Under the pieces are notes generated by a model. It was not told the DNA's origin. It searched no databases and was given only the letters and a program-made list of their open reading frames with translations. Both the position numbers and the translations under genes were made by a program. From Dendrophyllia cribrosa (Eukaryota; Cnidaria; Anthozoa; Scleractinia; Dendrophylliidae), in contig JAJLRJ010000005.1 of NCBI GenBank assembly GCA_024195265.1, forward strand, positions 35,792,605 to 35,856,604: DNA of 64,000 nt, written 5' to 3'. Within the stretch, counting starts at the first letter, position 1; each line of letters opens with the position of its first letter. Below, piece after piece: positions 48,017-60,200 of the stretch.

Positions 48017-49480
48017 TTCGGCGACTTCGATTGAATACGTTGCTCTATTAGTGCAACGTTTGTTCAATACTGCTTCAGCTAATTATCTGGTCACGAGTTT
48101 GCGTAACTAGCCAAAAGTTTTGCTATTTATATTTCTTATTGTTCTTATACGAGGCAAACAAGTTCAAATCCGTTTTGGCACATCTTCCTTGATATCGTGT
48201 GGTTTTAAAATCCGATAAATAAATTTGTGATAATGCGTTGATTATAGTGTCATAGAAGGTCAAATCGTCTAAATTGTTTACAATGGTGTTATCTGTTAAA
48301 ATCTCGACCACCTTTAGCCTGGAACAGTCAACGAGGCGAGGCTTGGAAGGAGTCCCTACCCCAATGCAAGCTTTGCTAGGTGATCTACCTTCTGCCCATT
48401 CCACTTCCAGCGACGCCATCCATTTTAAAGTGCAGGCAAATGCTCCACGAAGGAGACAAGCAATGACAATCGAGCTGTTCAAGACGTTCAAATGGTCCAC
48501 ATAACAGCTGATAAGGAACAGTGAGGAACAGTCAGTCCACGCAGCTCTTTAGAACCTCTAATTTCATTGGACCTGGGTATCACGCAGCTCTATTGTTTTC
48601 AGGGCTAGGATCCATTGTTGTAATAAAGGTAAAAACGGCAAACTGATCCTTACGGCAAGAAGAAAAGATAGAGACAGAAGTGAAATAAAAAACAAACAGT
48701 TGAATATATTTGCTCGATATTTCGGTTTGCAAAACAAACCTTCTACGGGGGCTAAAAAACAGAAACGAAACATGAAATAAAAAAAATGAAAAATCCATTG
48801 TTGTGTTGTTTGTTCTATTGTTTTCTCAGCCAATCAGAGAAGACCTTGTAAGAGCTGAGTACCACCCACTGCAGTCAGTATTCCTCAACTGATCTTTCTG
48901 TTGATCTACGATCTCATTTATTATGATCGTTTTGAAGATAGTTGGCAACAAATTCATTCGTCTTTCTTCATAAATTTATCACCACAAACGAAGTCACTTA
49001 AAGTTCTGTGAGTTCGGAAACACAAGGATAACAAATTTCCCGGGAAATACTTAACCACGGGAATACAAACGTGAGAATTTCCCTACTAAATCCTGGTGGA
49101 AAAAAGTACTGCTAAAATTGAATGACTAATCTTCTTTTAGTCAACCGGTTGAGATAAGGGCTGGCCGCCGTTTCTCATTCATCGCGTACATTATGACAGG
49201 GTGGCGAATTCTAAAGAAATAAACCGAGGGGAGTAGTCCCCGACTTTTCCTCTCAGTTTTGCTAGAGTACCACGTGTGTAGTTAACTTGCCAACGTTATA
49301 ACGTCTTGTGCTATGACGCAAAGCAACGTTCAAACTCATTTTGGCAGGTCATTCTTGCCACAAGCAGCTTTAAAAGTCAGCAAAAAACATCCACAAAAGG
49401 TCAAATTTGTCTAAATGGTAGTGGATAAGGTCTGTTAAAACTTAAATCATTCTACAGCGCTCAGTATGAACTGACACATT
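48017..49480. other. Upstream flank of the FReD gene
   Basis: The promoter of the FReD gene should lie here, but I see no convincing TATA box. A 125-codon minus frame (48500-48123) lacks an ATG start and recognisable domains. A hammerhead-relic-like hairpin is at 48706-48756. Confidence 0.45.
48706..48756 (-). ncRNA. Degenerate hammerhead-like hairpin (Penelope 3' end relic?)
   Basis: On the minus strand, CCGTAGAA is followed by a perfect 6-bp stem GGTTTG/CAAACC and then GAAATATC. This resembles the stem II-GAAA part of Penelope-associated hammerhead ribozymes, but the CTGANGA core is mutated. Weak call. Confidence 0.25.
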
Positions 49481-49529
49481 CGGCCCATATTTTATAATCG
49501 CAGTTATTCAATGTCGAAACCATGTATCA

Positions 49530-49780
49530 GTTAAACCAGAAACCCATGTGGGTTGAAACGTGTGACGCGCATTCACAGCTTTCGAATATTCATTTTTTGC
49601 TTAGTACCATATTTGGAAACCCTTCGGTCCCTCGAGATTGGAAGCAAGTTGTTCTAGCGAATTGATTAGTTGATATTTTTAGCGTGATTTTGCAAATATG
49701 GCTGTAACAACTTCTTAGCAAATTGAACAATTGGAAGCTTGTTTTGAAGCGTACCACTTGGGTTTCTGGTTAAACTGTTA
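49530..49780. mobile_element. Short fold-back relic
   Basis: AAACCAGAAACCCATGTGG at about 49535 is inverted at about 49757-49775 (CACTTGGGTTTCTGGTT). The inner sequence is not recognised. Confidence 0.45.
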
Positions 49781-50299
49781 TCACTACCTTACAGCCTGTG
49801 AGGCTTGAAATAGGCGAAACGTAACACTTCGGGTCAACCTAATAGTTCGTTCGGTGAGTTTCTTTTTAGGCAATTTCCTACTGAAGAGCTTGTTCACGGG
49901 CCCGGCTATTTCCTCAGCTATATCTAACAGTTAGATTTTTGGCCGTTTTTTTTTTTTGGCTCGACAAGCTTCCTTTGCAGTTATTTTGGTGTGAATGCGA
50001 CGAAACTGGCCGCAGAAATATGAATATTTTTTTAAAGTCGCTGTGTACTTTCGCTCTGAACTTTTGCAAGCAGCATGAATATCGTCTGACTTACTTACAA
50101 ACAATTAACAAGTTTGGGTTACTTTCTAAGTTTTCTGCTGTTTACAGTACTTTTCGTGACATGCGAATTTTGACTCATTCGTGACATCGTGTGGTTTACA
50201 CATTCCGGCAATAATTCAGTACATCTGTGATGATTTTAATGGAAGGTCCAATAGTTTATGACCGGCCTCTTGCCTAGTTTGCAACAACAAGATAAGTAT

Positions 50300-50620
50300 A
50301 ATTACATGTTGCCCAAGGTCCTAGTGTGAGAAACCGTATTGAGTTTTGCATACAATGAACGCGGTCACGTCCGGCTGAGGCGTAACGTAACAGTCGCGCT
50401 TTGTGCGAGAAGCCGTGTATGTAGCCTTCTGGTTGGGGATAGGGCGAAAAAGAAAGACCATGAAAAGAAAAGAAAGATCGCCCTATCCCCAACCACCAGA
50501 AAGCCTGTCCACAGGCTAGAAGCCGGCGTAACGAGCGCAGTAAAAAGTTTAACATATTTACTAGGAACAGTATCGGGAATAATAAACAATAAACAACACT
50601 CGTCACACCTGTCCTAAACG
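50300..50620. other. Inverted repeat, no gene
   Basis: GGTTGGGGATAGGGCGA (about 50432) is inverted at about 50480 (TCGCCCTATCCCCAACC) around a purine-rich centre. This produces overlapping antisense frames with no recognisable domain. From about 50590 the sequence matches the FReD 3' flank. Confidence 0.55.
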
Positions 50621-50821
50621 CTTGTTCAAGAAACTGACTTTTTTATTAAACTTGATTTAAAACAAAAAATAGGTCTTTGACGTCTTTGTTTCACGCAAAA
50701 TCTAAACAACTGAAAATCAGTTTTTGTGTTCAGTTTATGTGCTTCAACTATACGAATAAAATAGTAATAAAAAAAGCATTTTAAAAACTTATTTCATCGA
50801 TATCAGGATTAACCTGTAACT

Positions 50822-51181
50822 CGAGAATTTAGTTTTATCGACTGAGTCGATAAGGTAAATTGACCACCGTAAAAAGATTCAAGTAGCTGACGTTTCGAGC
50901 GCTAGCCCTTCGTCGGAGCGAATCAAGGAATTGTGGGTAGTGTGTGGTTTTATATAGTAAGCGGTGGAGCTACGCTATTGGTGGAAATTTGGTGGCGTGA
51001 AAAACAAATGTAAATTAGTTGAATGAAAAGCGTTCGTTGATTCCGTGGGGTTTGAGAGTGCCAGCTACTTGAATCTTTTTACGGTGGTCAATTTACCTTT
51101 TCGACTCAGTCGATAAAACTAAATTCTCGTGTTTCATCCCCCCACCGACGCAGCACCACAGTTTCTCTAGAAACTAACCCC
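50822..51181 (-). mobile_element. 360-bp insertion with 14-bp target duplication and hammerhead-like core
   Basis: A perfect 14-bp direct repeat ATTAACCTGTAACT flanks it (50808-50821, 51182-51195). It interrupts sequence that is continuous in the paralogous FReD 3' region, so the boundaries are firm. It has inverted arms of about 65 bp (CGAGAATTTAGTTTTATCGA and complement). I infer a Penelope pseudo-LTR or retrozyme-like retroelement. Confidence 0.8.
50876..50924 (-). ncRNA. Hammerhead ribozyme-like motif (type I, one core change)
   Basis: Read on the minus strand: outer stem GATTC/GAATC, inner stem I GCT/AGC, core CCGACGA (consensus CUGANGA, so U4 is C), stem II GGGC/GCTC with a 4-base loop, then GAAA, ACGT as minimal stem III, and a GTC cleavage triplet. 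The arrangement fits the minimal type I hammerheads of Penelope elements. The U4 change should abolish or reduce cleavage. Confidence 0.6.
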
Positions 51182-51205
51182 ATTAACCTGTAACTGGTAC
51201 TCTTT

Positions 51206-51398
51206 TTAAGATGACGACCTCAATTTCACTTCAGTGAATTTGAGTGAAAGAGAACCTCTGAAGTGTTCCCATCGAGCTCCTCGGTCATCCAGTGCGCATG
51301 TCCAATAGACAATGAAGGGTTCTTTACCGTCTGGGTTCACAGAGCCTGGCACTCACTCCACTCTGAGAACGGCCTCGTTTTATACTGATCAGAACAAT
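51206..51398 (-). pseudogene. Collapsed FReD exon of a tandem paralogue
   Basis: On the minus strand it starts after an intact acceptor (CACAG) with DCSDQYK and VNPDGKE-like codons and ends with RGSLSLKFTEVKL-like codons and TAA. Both match the first and last parts of the exon at 28948-29573. About 430 bp in the middle are deleted and the frame is broken. Homology continues into the 3' flank, so this is a gene duplicate rather than a retrocopy. Confidence 0.85.
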
Positions 51399-51402
51399 CT
51401 GT

Positions 51403-52399
51403 GAACTCCATCTCTATCACTCTTCAGATCATAGCATTTACACATGAATTAACAAAATTAATTTGCACTGCAAAAAAAGCCAAACGTCTTTTTCAGTTGA
51501 TTCCTTTTAGCGACGCAAACTTATGAGGGGTCATCTCCGCCAAAATCCTGTTTCAAATTCTGTTATGAAGAACCTGTAAATTTTATTACTTTACATCAAA
51601 TTCTTTTCTCAAGACAGTACAACTAAAATTGAACCAACAGAATAGAATTTAGGGAATCAGAACTGAAACTGAACCAACAGAACAGAATTCAAAACATCGT
51701 AACACAACGGAACAGAAAATGAAGCAACCGAACGGAAATTGACAATGTCCCAAATTCTGTTCTGTTTTCCAACGAACTGAGTGGAACCTGGGTAAGAACC
51801 AGTTGCACATTATAATTTATGGCGATTCTTCCCGCTCTTGGGCCAAACGTTTGCGTATGTGCAAGAAATCCCAAACTTTGTTTTCTAATTTCAGTCCATA
51901 CTGAGTGTGAAGTCAAAGAATTGATGAGTAAACAGGTTTAAAACATCACATCATCTAGTTCTCTCTCTTATTTTGAACGATGCGTATTTGTATCACGCTA
52001 AAACATCGAAACAAGAATTTGGTTTATTTGAACTTTTACAAATGGCAGTGAAACAACAACATTTGCAACCTCTTTCCCAGGGTCTTCTCCTTCCCGTCCC
52101 CTGGGGACGCTCCAACATTTGCCAATCTGTAGCGTTTTCCTGAGTCATCATCCTATCTCAATAAGAATCCTGCATTTTATTCATGAGATGAAGACAACAG
52201 CCTATGAGGTCACACTTTGATGTAGCAAAGTAATGAGATTCCTCGACACAAAAAAAAGGTTATCCTTGCTATAACTCTACTCTTTTGACAAACATAAATC
52301 TATTTTGTTCCCTTTAACAGTAACATCATACGAGTAGAAGGACAAAAATAGACAAGTCAAATGTGAAATATTTGTATTTATTTACAACTGCTGAGCCTC
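51403..52399. other. Intergenic AT-rich DNA
   Basis: No gene is seen. Loose repeats of GAACCAACAGAAC/GAATTC occur at about 51620-51740. Confidence 0.5.
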
Positions 52400-52644
52400 C
52401 AGGGCCGGGTTGTTCAAAGCGCGGTTAAGTTAACCCAGGGTTAGCATCAATTTTGATTCCAGTTAAATAATTAATCGATGGAGATTTTTCCAAAGTATTT
52501 TTGCCCTTTAGTTTCGTCTCTGACTTGTCTTCGCATGTAACTTATAATTAGCTTTTGAAAACAATTCTAGCACGAGAAATTAAATCCTCGGTTAAGTTTT
52601 AATCCTGGGTTAGCCTTAACCAGCTTTCGAACAACCGGGCCCTG
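52400..52644. mobile_element. 245-bp TIR MITE
   Basis: The ends CAGGGCCGGGTTGTTC and GAACAACCGGGCCCTG are inverted repeats that extend through GGTTAAG blocks. One end of a related element is at about 41068. Confidence 0.75.
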
Positions 52645-52680
52645 ACAAATACAATTTCAGTAAAAGTACATGCATACATA

Positions 52681-52856
52681 GACCCTATTCATAAATGGCG
52701 GCCGATTTATTTATTCTTTTATATTCATGCTAATCAGCCCAACTAGCCTCATTTTAGAGCAAAAATTCTTTTTAATTTTGCACATGCTAACGAGGCTAGT
52801 TGGGCCGATTAGCATGAATATAAAAGAATAATAAACCGGCCGCCATTTATTGAGTC
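52681..52856. mobile_element. 176-bp fold-back MITE with TA duplication
   Basis: Arms of about 75 bp share AAATGGCGGCCG and TTATATTCATGCTAAT. TA flanks both ends (52679-52680, 52857-52858). Confidence 0.8.
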
Positions 52857-52972
52857 TATTGAGTAAACCAAAGGGAGTGACAATATGAATTTAAAAAATG
52901 ACCCTAAAATCTGTAAAATGGAGCTCAGAGCCCAGATTTTTTTTCTGCTTGAACATTGGACAAAAATGTCTA

Positions 52973-53389
52973 CCTTGTTACATGAAATTTTCGCGACACT
53001 TTAATTTCGCGATTTTGCAAAAAATGTATATTCCAAATCACTTGAATTTCGAACAAAGGAAGCCTAATAAATTCCGATCGAAGAAACGGCGAGCAGTTAT
53101 TGAGGAGTTCAATTCTCTTGTGTAACTCAACTACAAGGAGCCGGTCAGTGGAAAGTTCAATGACTACACTAAGGACATGTAACAAGAACTTGGAGAGAAC
53201 TTGGAGAGAACTTGTAGAAGGAAGTGGTAATAAGGATAAAGAAAATGTTTCACAATAAAGATTAACAGTGATTTTTGACTGATTTCCTGGTCATTTGATA
53301 ACTTAATAGCGGTATTTCTGAAATAACTTACATAATTGAACTAAAAAAATCGCGAAATTAAAGTGTCGCGAAAATTTCATGTAATAAGG
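52973..53389. mobile_element. 417-bp TIR element with TA duplication
   Basis: Inverted termini of about 45 bp contain GAAATTTTCGCGACACTTTA. TA flanks both ends (52971-52972, 53390-53391). No coding capacity seen. Confidence 0.8.
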
Positions 53390-53391
53390 TA

Positions 53392-54124
53392 TTCAGTTTC
53401 CAGGGGAATACATGCGATGGAGCCCTGGAGCCACATTTATTTATCTTGGGAAACTACATATCTGCTTTTTTTTTAAGCTAGAGCCCTGGACCTGGTTGCA
53501 TGAAACGTACGATTGAGAGCTATCTGACAAAAACGTGCTGAATTTGTTACATCGATTTTCTTGAACAATACTAACGACGTGCATGGTTTAATGTAAAGTG
53601 TCGTGTATAAAGTTAAATCTATGGTGACAGACTGAACTTTCATCGGCTTTAGTTAGAATAAAAGTACCCGAAATGAATGTCTCAAACTGAACGATATACA
53701 AGGCGTTTTAAAATTATTTTAAAAAGAAATATATAACTCCCTTGGCTTCCTTTTAAGCCGTATCGGTTACATTCGTAAACATACGAGTTCATGTTTGAAT
53801 GGTTTTCTTTCATTTTCGTTCTGCCCCTAAAAGTTTTATGCAACACCGCAAGTGTTGTTTGTTTTGTTTGATGAAGAACACACAAAAAGTGCCTCCCGTA
53901 CATAATCACATAGGTGTCGATAGGCAATACATGAGGCTACATATGCAACCGGGCCCTGGACCCCAAGAACCCTCTGAGATCCTGAAAAATGTACAACTGA
54001 GGGTAGCAAGCCAATTTACAGCATTAACAATAACAGGAATTGATGTTCTGATAAAATACTTAGACGTCTCTGACTGTGCCTGCAGTGCAAAAACTGCACA
54101 TATTATCTGATATACTAGGCTGTA

Positions 54125-54159
<35 letters not shown>

Positions 54160-54263
54160 CGTACATGACAGCAGCAATACTACAGAGAAGAAACTGGGCT
54201 GATTTACGGTTTTTTCCACCGTGTCCATTCTCATGAGTGTTCAGTGTCACGTGGCTGTGGTCA
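53392..54263. other. 3' flank of the IL-17R-like gene
   Basis: No further gene seen. A G31 run lies at 54129-54159. A TTTATT (AATAAA on the minus strand) lies near 53434 and could be a distant polyadenylation signal. Confidence 0.45.
54129..54159. repeat. Homopolymer G31
   Basis: 31 consecutive G flanked by TGTACACC and CGTACATG, about 105 bp past the IL-17R-like stop codon. It may be a real quadruplex-forming run or an assembly artefact in length. Confidence 0.9.
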
Positions 54264-57200
54264 TTACACCTGTACATTACTCCTGTGGTACACTTCTGCC
54301 TCCTGTACCGCCCACTCCAACTCCTTTTTCTTCTCGTCGAAGGGGTGTCCATTGCCTCCCATCACCACAATAGGTTGAGTGCGGTACGGTTGAATCTTTT
54401 CAACATTAAGCACGTGAAAGATAACACGGTCCACTTCCTTGGGTAGTTTGTGACTCCATCGGTCGGACAAGAAATCGGGAATATCTTTCTTGCTGCCGTT
54501 GCAGGAAAAGAAGGCTGGGATGAATCTGTGAGTGTCGGGATTCATGGCGATATTTCCTCGGACAAAGTTCAACTGGCATTTGATTTTCAAAGCTAGGAAT
54601 ATAATAGGAAAAAAATACGCCAATTTCCATATGTTAAAATTCTAACCTGACACCGAGGCTTAGGGGAATAAAACAAGGGAAATTAATTATTTGTGAACCT
54701 CAGCGGTGGAACAAAACGCGAGGAGAGGAGAGGAGAGGGTACGGAGGTTGTTTGGTATTCACGAGTTGGCTCGAAGGAGCCTTTGATTTAAGGTGGCTTC
54801 ATATTGTTCAGCCCTCTCGTCTTTTTGCATTCCATTACAGCTAGCCCGATGGTGTGGCTAAAAATCTTTTACTTGAAACCAGTAAATCTTTTATCAGTCA
54901 ACAAAGTGGTATCCAAATGACGTCATCATTCGTTGCCATGGCAACGCTAAACGAGGTCAAAAATACGCTATTTTGGACCATTTGAGGCTAATAACTTATA
55001 AACTACACGGTGAAAGTTTTTGTTTTCGATATATCTTTGTTTAATTGGCAAGAGAAAAATTTTAACAATTTTTTTAAAAATTCTGTACATAGAGTTCAGA
55101 GCTACCTTAAATTTATGTAAAAATGACATATCTCTGAATCCTATGTACAGATTTTTTTCAAAATTGGCACAAATGTTTGTTATGTTTATCAGACGAAAAT
55201 ATATAAAAAGCAAAAAATTTCACTGAGTAGTTTTGAAGTTATTAGCCTCAAAAGGTTGAAAATGGGGTCTTTTGGCCTATTTTGAAGTTGCCATGGTAAC
55301 ATATTTTGATGTCGTAGCCACCTAAATTTGTTCATTGGTTAAGTGTTTACAAACCTGTACTAAACATTTTCTCTTAACTTTACTGGTGTAGCTGTCATTG
55401 AATATCATAGATGTATCATGATGGGAATGTTTAAACTATTAGGAGCCACCTTAAGAGACAGCACTGTGCATGGGAAAGACAGAGTGACGCAGCGCTCGGG
55501 CTCCTCTAAAATACTGTTTGGCCGGCCGTGTAAACAGCAAACTTCATTTTACTCAAATAAAAAGAAAGATGATTCTGTCTGAACACTGTCTAATACAGGT
55601 GGTTTCTTCCTTAAACAGCCTGATTAAAGATCATGATGATAAGAGAAAAATTCAAGATATAGTGCGTTATGACATGGCGACTCTTTGATACACGACAATG
55701 GAAAAAAAAAATACCGTAGGTAAATTAACCTTTCGCCACAGTTAACAATTATCATTTCACTTGCCTGTAAATCTAAGGGCCAACCAATCAAAAAAGATGA
55801 AAGATTACTTACGATCATCTCCCTCCTCCAGTGTGTTCTGACATCTGAGAGACATTTTGCGCGAACCAAGGACTATAACACAATCAGATTTCTTGACTTG
55901 GTCCTCGTACCAGCGGGGAACGTTAGGTGAAATATCAAGTGTGTTCCACATGTCTATACTTGGCTCAATTAATTCTGTTGAACTCAGAACAGTGCCCAAG
56001 CAATGCACTACATGGCTGCACTTGTCACAGCATCTAGTATGCAAGATAAAAACACACCTCTTACCTGCAACATAAACGAAACAAATTACCCTTTTAGAGC
56101 AGTTTTCAATTGAGTGTCGTAAAACCAAAACCAAAGTAATTACTCTGACCAATCACAGCAGTCGTAAACAATCCAATGAACCAATTAGAGCTCAAAGCAA
56201 TTAGACGTCGGCGGCGCCAAGCGCGGGAAAACGCGTGCGAGCAAGTCACGATTGGTTTTGGTTTTACTTCTGATTGGTCGAGAAAGTGGCGCGAGATGTT
56301 TTAGCCAATCGCAAAGCGTAGCAATGCAAAACCAAAGCAATTGTGTAATTACTTTCGACACTCAATTGAAAACTGCTCTATATGTAATCGGAAATAGAGC
56401 AGTTTTCAAATGAGTGTCGTAAAACCAAAACCAAAGTAATTACTCTGACCAATCACAGCAGTCGTAAACAATCCAATGAACCAATCAGAGCTCGAAGCAA
56501 TTACATGGCGGCGGCGCCAAGCGCGGGAAAACGCGTGCGAGCAAGTCACGATTGGTTTTGGTTTTACTTCTGATTGGTCGAGAAAGTGGCGCGAGATGTT
56601 TTAGCCAATCGCAAAGCGTAGCAATGCAAAACCAAAGCAATTGTGTAATTACTTTCGACACTCAATTGAAAACTGCTCTATATGTAATCGGAAATAGAGC
56701 AGTTTTCAAATGAGTGTCGTAAAACCAAAACCAAAACCAAAGTAATTACTCTGACCAATCACAGCAGTCGTAAACAATCCAATGAACCAATCAGAGCTCG
56801 AAGCAATTACATGGCGGCGGCGCCAAGCGCGGGAAAACGCGTGCGAGCAAGTCACGATTGGTTTTGGTTTTACTTCTAATTGGTCGAGAAAGTGGCGCAA
56901 GATTTTTTAGCCAATCACAAAGCGTAGCAATGAAAAACCAAAGCAATTGTGTAATTACTTTTCACGCTCAATTGAAAACTGCTCTAACATCTGAAAATAA
57001 GAAACACAGCAATACAGTACTAGAAAATGTCTTGATTAGTTTGGTCCTGGCCATTTCTTTTCTTCTTTTCTTATGGACACCAGCAATTTTATATGATGCA
57101 TCTTGTATAAGCTCTACTGCAACCCTATATAGTAGCAAAGTATACAGCTGCTCACCGGAATTGCCAGCAAGTAGAGGTTGATCAGAATTGGGCCTTGTTA

Positions 57201-60200
57201 TTGGAGGATCTGGGAGCGTTATCTTCACTGCAAGAAAAACAACAAAACAGCTCAACATACCTCACAACAAACACATTTCTCTAACTATGGACACTTTGAA
57301 AAGAGGGGCGACACTTAAAAGAACTTATACCCCATTCACACCAACGGTTAAACATGTTTAAATGTTTTTTAGTTTAACTACGTTTTTAGCCTGTATCTTA
57401 AACGTTTTTAAATGTATATGACTCATACTACTGGAATGGTAATAAAAGTCAATAAAGTTTCTTTTAGTAAAGATTTTAATCCAAATATTACGGCACGTTT
57501 GGGGGGTATTTTTCTAAACCTGTTTTAAACTAAACAACATTTAAACATGTTTAAGCAACTCAAAATGCCTGACTTCAGATACTACGACAAGGCTAAACTG
57601 AAACTATTAAAAGCTCAAAATACAAACATTGGTTATTACCTTGCTGGAAGAATACTCTGTAAACCACCAGAAGGGTACAAATGACAAGTCCAAAAAAGGT
57701 ACCAAAAACAGCAATTAGGATTTTTGTAGTATGGTCTACTGGTACTTTCCCCGCTTTCAATGCCACTGAAAAAGGAAAAGAAAAGAAAAGCTGAGTTACA
57801 ACTAGAAAAAACACAATAATAGTAATTGTGTCCAACATACCGAGTGGCATGAAATTTTCGTGGGATCTAATTTTCGTGAATTTCGCGGATTTTCTAACGA
57901 TCCGCGAAACTATTAAAGATTCCACGAAAATAAACTACAGCGAAAAATTAATTCGCGGACATTTACTCCATTTCAATGAACTGCAATTAGTACTTGCCCG
58001 GCCCAGATGGCATACGAAATCACACCTTAACGTAGCCTTTGAATTGTAATCGAAGACTTGTGACACGAGTATAGAAAATTTAAAGTAAACTAAATAAGAC
58101 AGCATTATTTTCCTTGTTGCTGCGGAACGAGCGTAGCGAGTGAGCAGCAACATAATCAGGATTTAAGAGAAATATATGAGAAAAAAATATAAGCTACGAA
58201 TAATCTCGATTTGATCGCTTTTTACCAGAATTCATTGCGCCACGCACACATTTTGGGCCAGAATTCACTGCGCCACGCACACATTTTGGGCCAGAATTCA
58301 CTGCGCCACGAACAATAGCCTCGCTTGCTGCTTCAAGCTGTTGGCTGCGAGATTTGTAATATTTTGGTCCAACATGTGCCAGTCGTAATCGGAACTGAAG
58401 TGTCGAAGACTACCGCGTGACCGCGAGTTGAGCGAGGACTGTGAGGCATGGTGATAGGACCGTTGGATAGCAAAGATTTTCGAAGATTGTACGGAATAAA
58501 AGACAAATTTATTTTGAAATCACTCCGACAGCGGTCGATGAGACTGAGCTGAGCGCGTGGAGACGCGAATACGATACGGCTAGCTAGTAACGCAACATAT
58601 TCATTATCAATAATTAAGTTAAACCTAAATTTTCACACCTTCCTCGTGGTGAACGCGTCCTTTGCTCAACAATATTCTACAGACATTGCAAGAACTTGAT
58701 GCGTGAATTACAAAACAAAATTAGTCTTATCAGCTGGAGTTTTCGTCGATTCATCCCGGTTACATTTGCTTTGCTTTCCCTCAAAAAACGAAAGAGAAAA
58801 TTCTGTAATACCAGCGAGGCGATAAAACAGCATTATTACAACAAATTTACCGCAGCAATTACTATCTTTTGGATACACTAGTTATTATATATAAGTACCG
58901 TACGTGAAAAACCGAGATCCGCGCAAAAATTTGTTCCCATCGGTAAAGTCGAAAATCCTAATTCTTGAAAATTTGTTCCCGCAAAAAATCGGCAATCCGC
59001 GAAATTAAACTCCCCGCGAAAATTAGGTACCCAAGTTATCCGCTGTGTTGTAAGTGAACCCCGGGAGGGGGGTACACTGTACTCCGAAATGTTTAGGTGG
59101 GGGTGTTTCGCTGGGACCTAAGAAACCCTATCCCATCTCAGACTTAAAATTTCTATTTTCACTACCCCATTTCAGACCAAACAGTCAAATTTGGTAAAAG
59201 GCCGCTTTATACAAAAAAAAGGGGTTTGTTTACACAAATTGACAGAATTAGGCTTCAAACCCATACACGCTCATTGAATCGAGTGAAACTTCCTCAGGCA
59301 CGGTTCCAGATGAAAAATGTACTGGAAAAAAATGACAAAACACTTAATTCGAAAATTGAACGGAAAAAGTATACCCCTTCTCAGATTTAGTGGGCGAAAC
59401 TGAGACCACATCTCAAACCTAGAAGGTAAAAAACCCGACCCCATCCAGTGGCACATACCCGTATAGCTTATATATGGGAGTACTCCCACCCCCCCCGGGA
59501 AGTGAACAGCTACTAGAGTATCTACTAAAGCCGGACTGCAGCTACTACAGTATCCATCATTGACGTGTCTTTATAAGAAGAGCCTACTTCGCATAAAAAG
59601 CCAAAATAATAGCATTATTGAAATGGTGGAGCCAGTTTGATTAAACAGAAAGCGAGTCTGTAATAACCATTTCTGCTAATGCGAAATTCTGGTCAATGAT
59701 GCAAAACAGAGCAGGGCCATAGCTGTAGCCTACAACAACAACAACAACAACAATTTATTTTTCAAATAATAAAACAAAATATAGTAGCAATCCGCAAATA
59801 ACTAGAGTTCATCGTGGCGGGTTGCTGTGCACTAAACAGTTACAGAAGCTCACTATAAAATAAATGAATAACAATAGATAAGAAAATAAGGAATGGATAA
59901 TTCGATTCTAGCCTGCAAAAAATGTGGCACAAAACAACAGGCCAAAAGCAAGTATATTGTTGCAGGCGCTATCCTGCATCAGGACTTGATTAAACATTGG
60001 GAAATTAAAGACCTGCAACAGGGGAGGTTTTAAGTGGACTGATCGCTTCTAAGATTTTTTCGTGATATGTTTACTCTTGCAAGCCAGTTACATTCTCATT
60101 ATACTAGAAATTGCAACCTTTTTTTTACATACCTCCCTGTCGAACTAATATTCGAAACTTCTCAATTCGGTTTCAAGGACCTAAGTTTTTCAACTCGTTA

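Noticed and set aside
48123..48500. 125-codon minus frame upstream of the FReD gene
   Set aside because: No ATG start near the beginning, no domain, no splice logic connecting it to exon 1.
49790..49830. Hammerhead-like CTGTGAGGC...GGCGAAACGTAA
   Set aside because: It resembles a stem II-GAAAC arrangement, but the core lacks one base of CUGANGA and stem I does not pair. Too weak to list.
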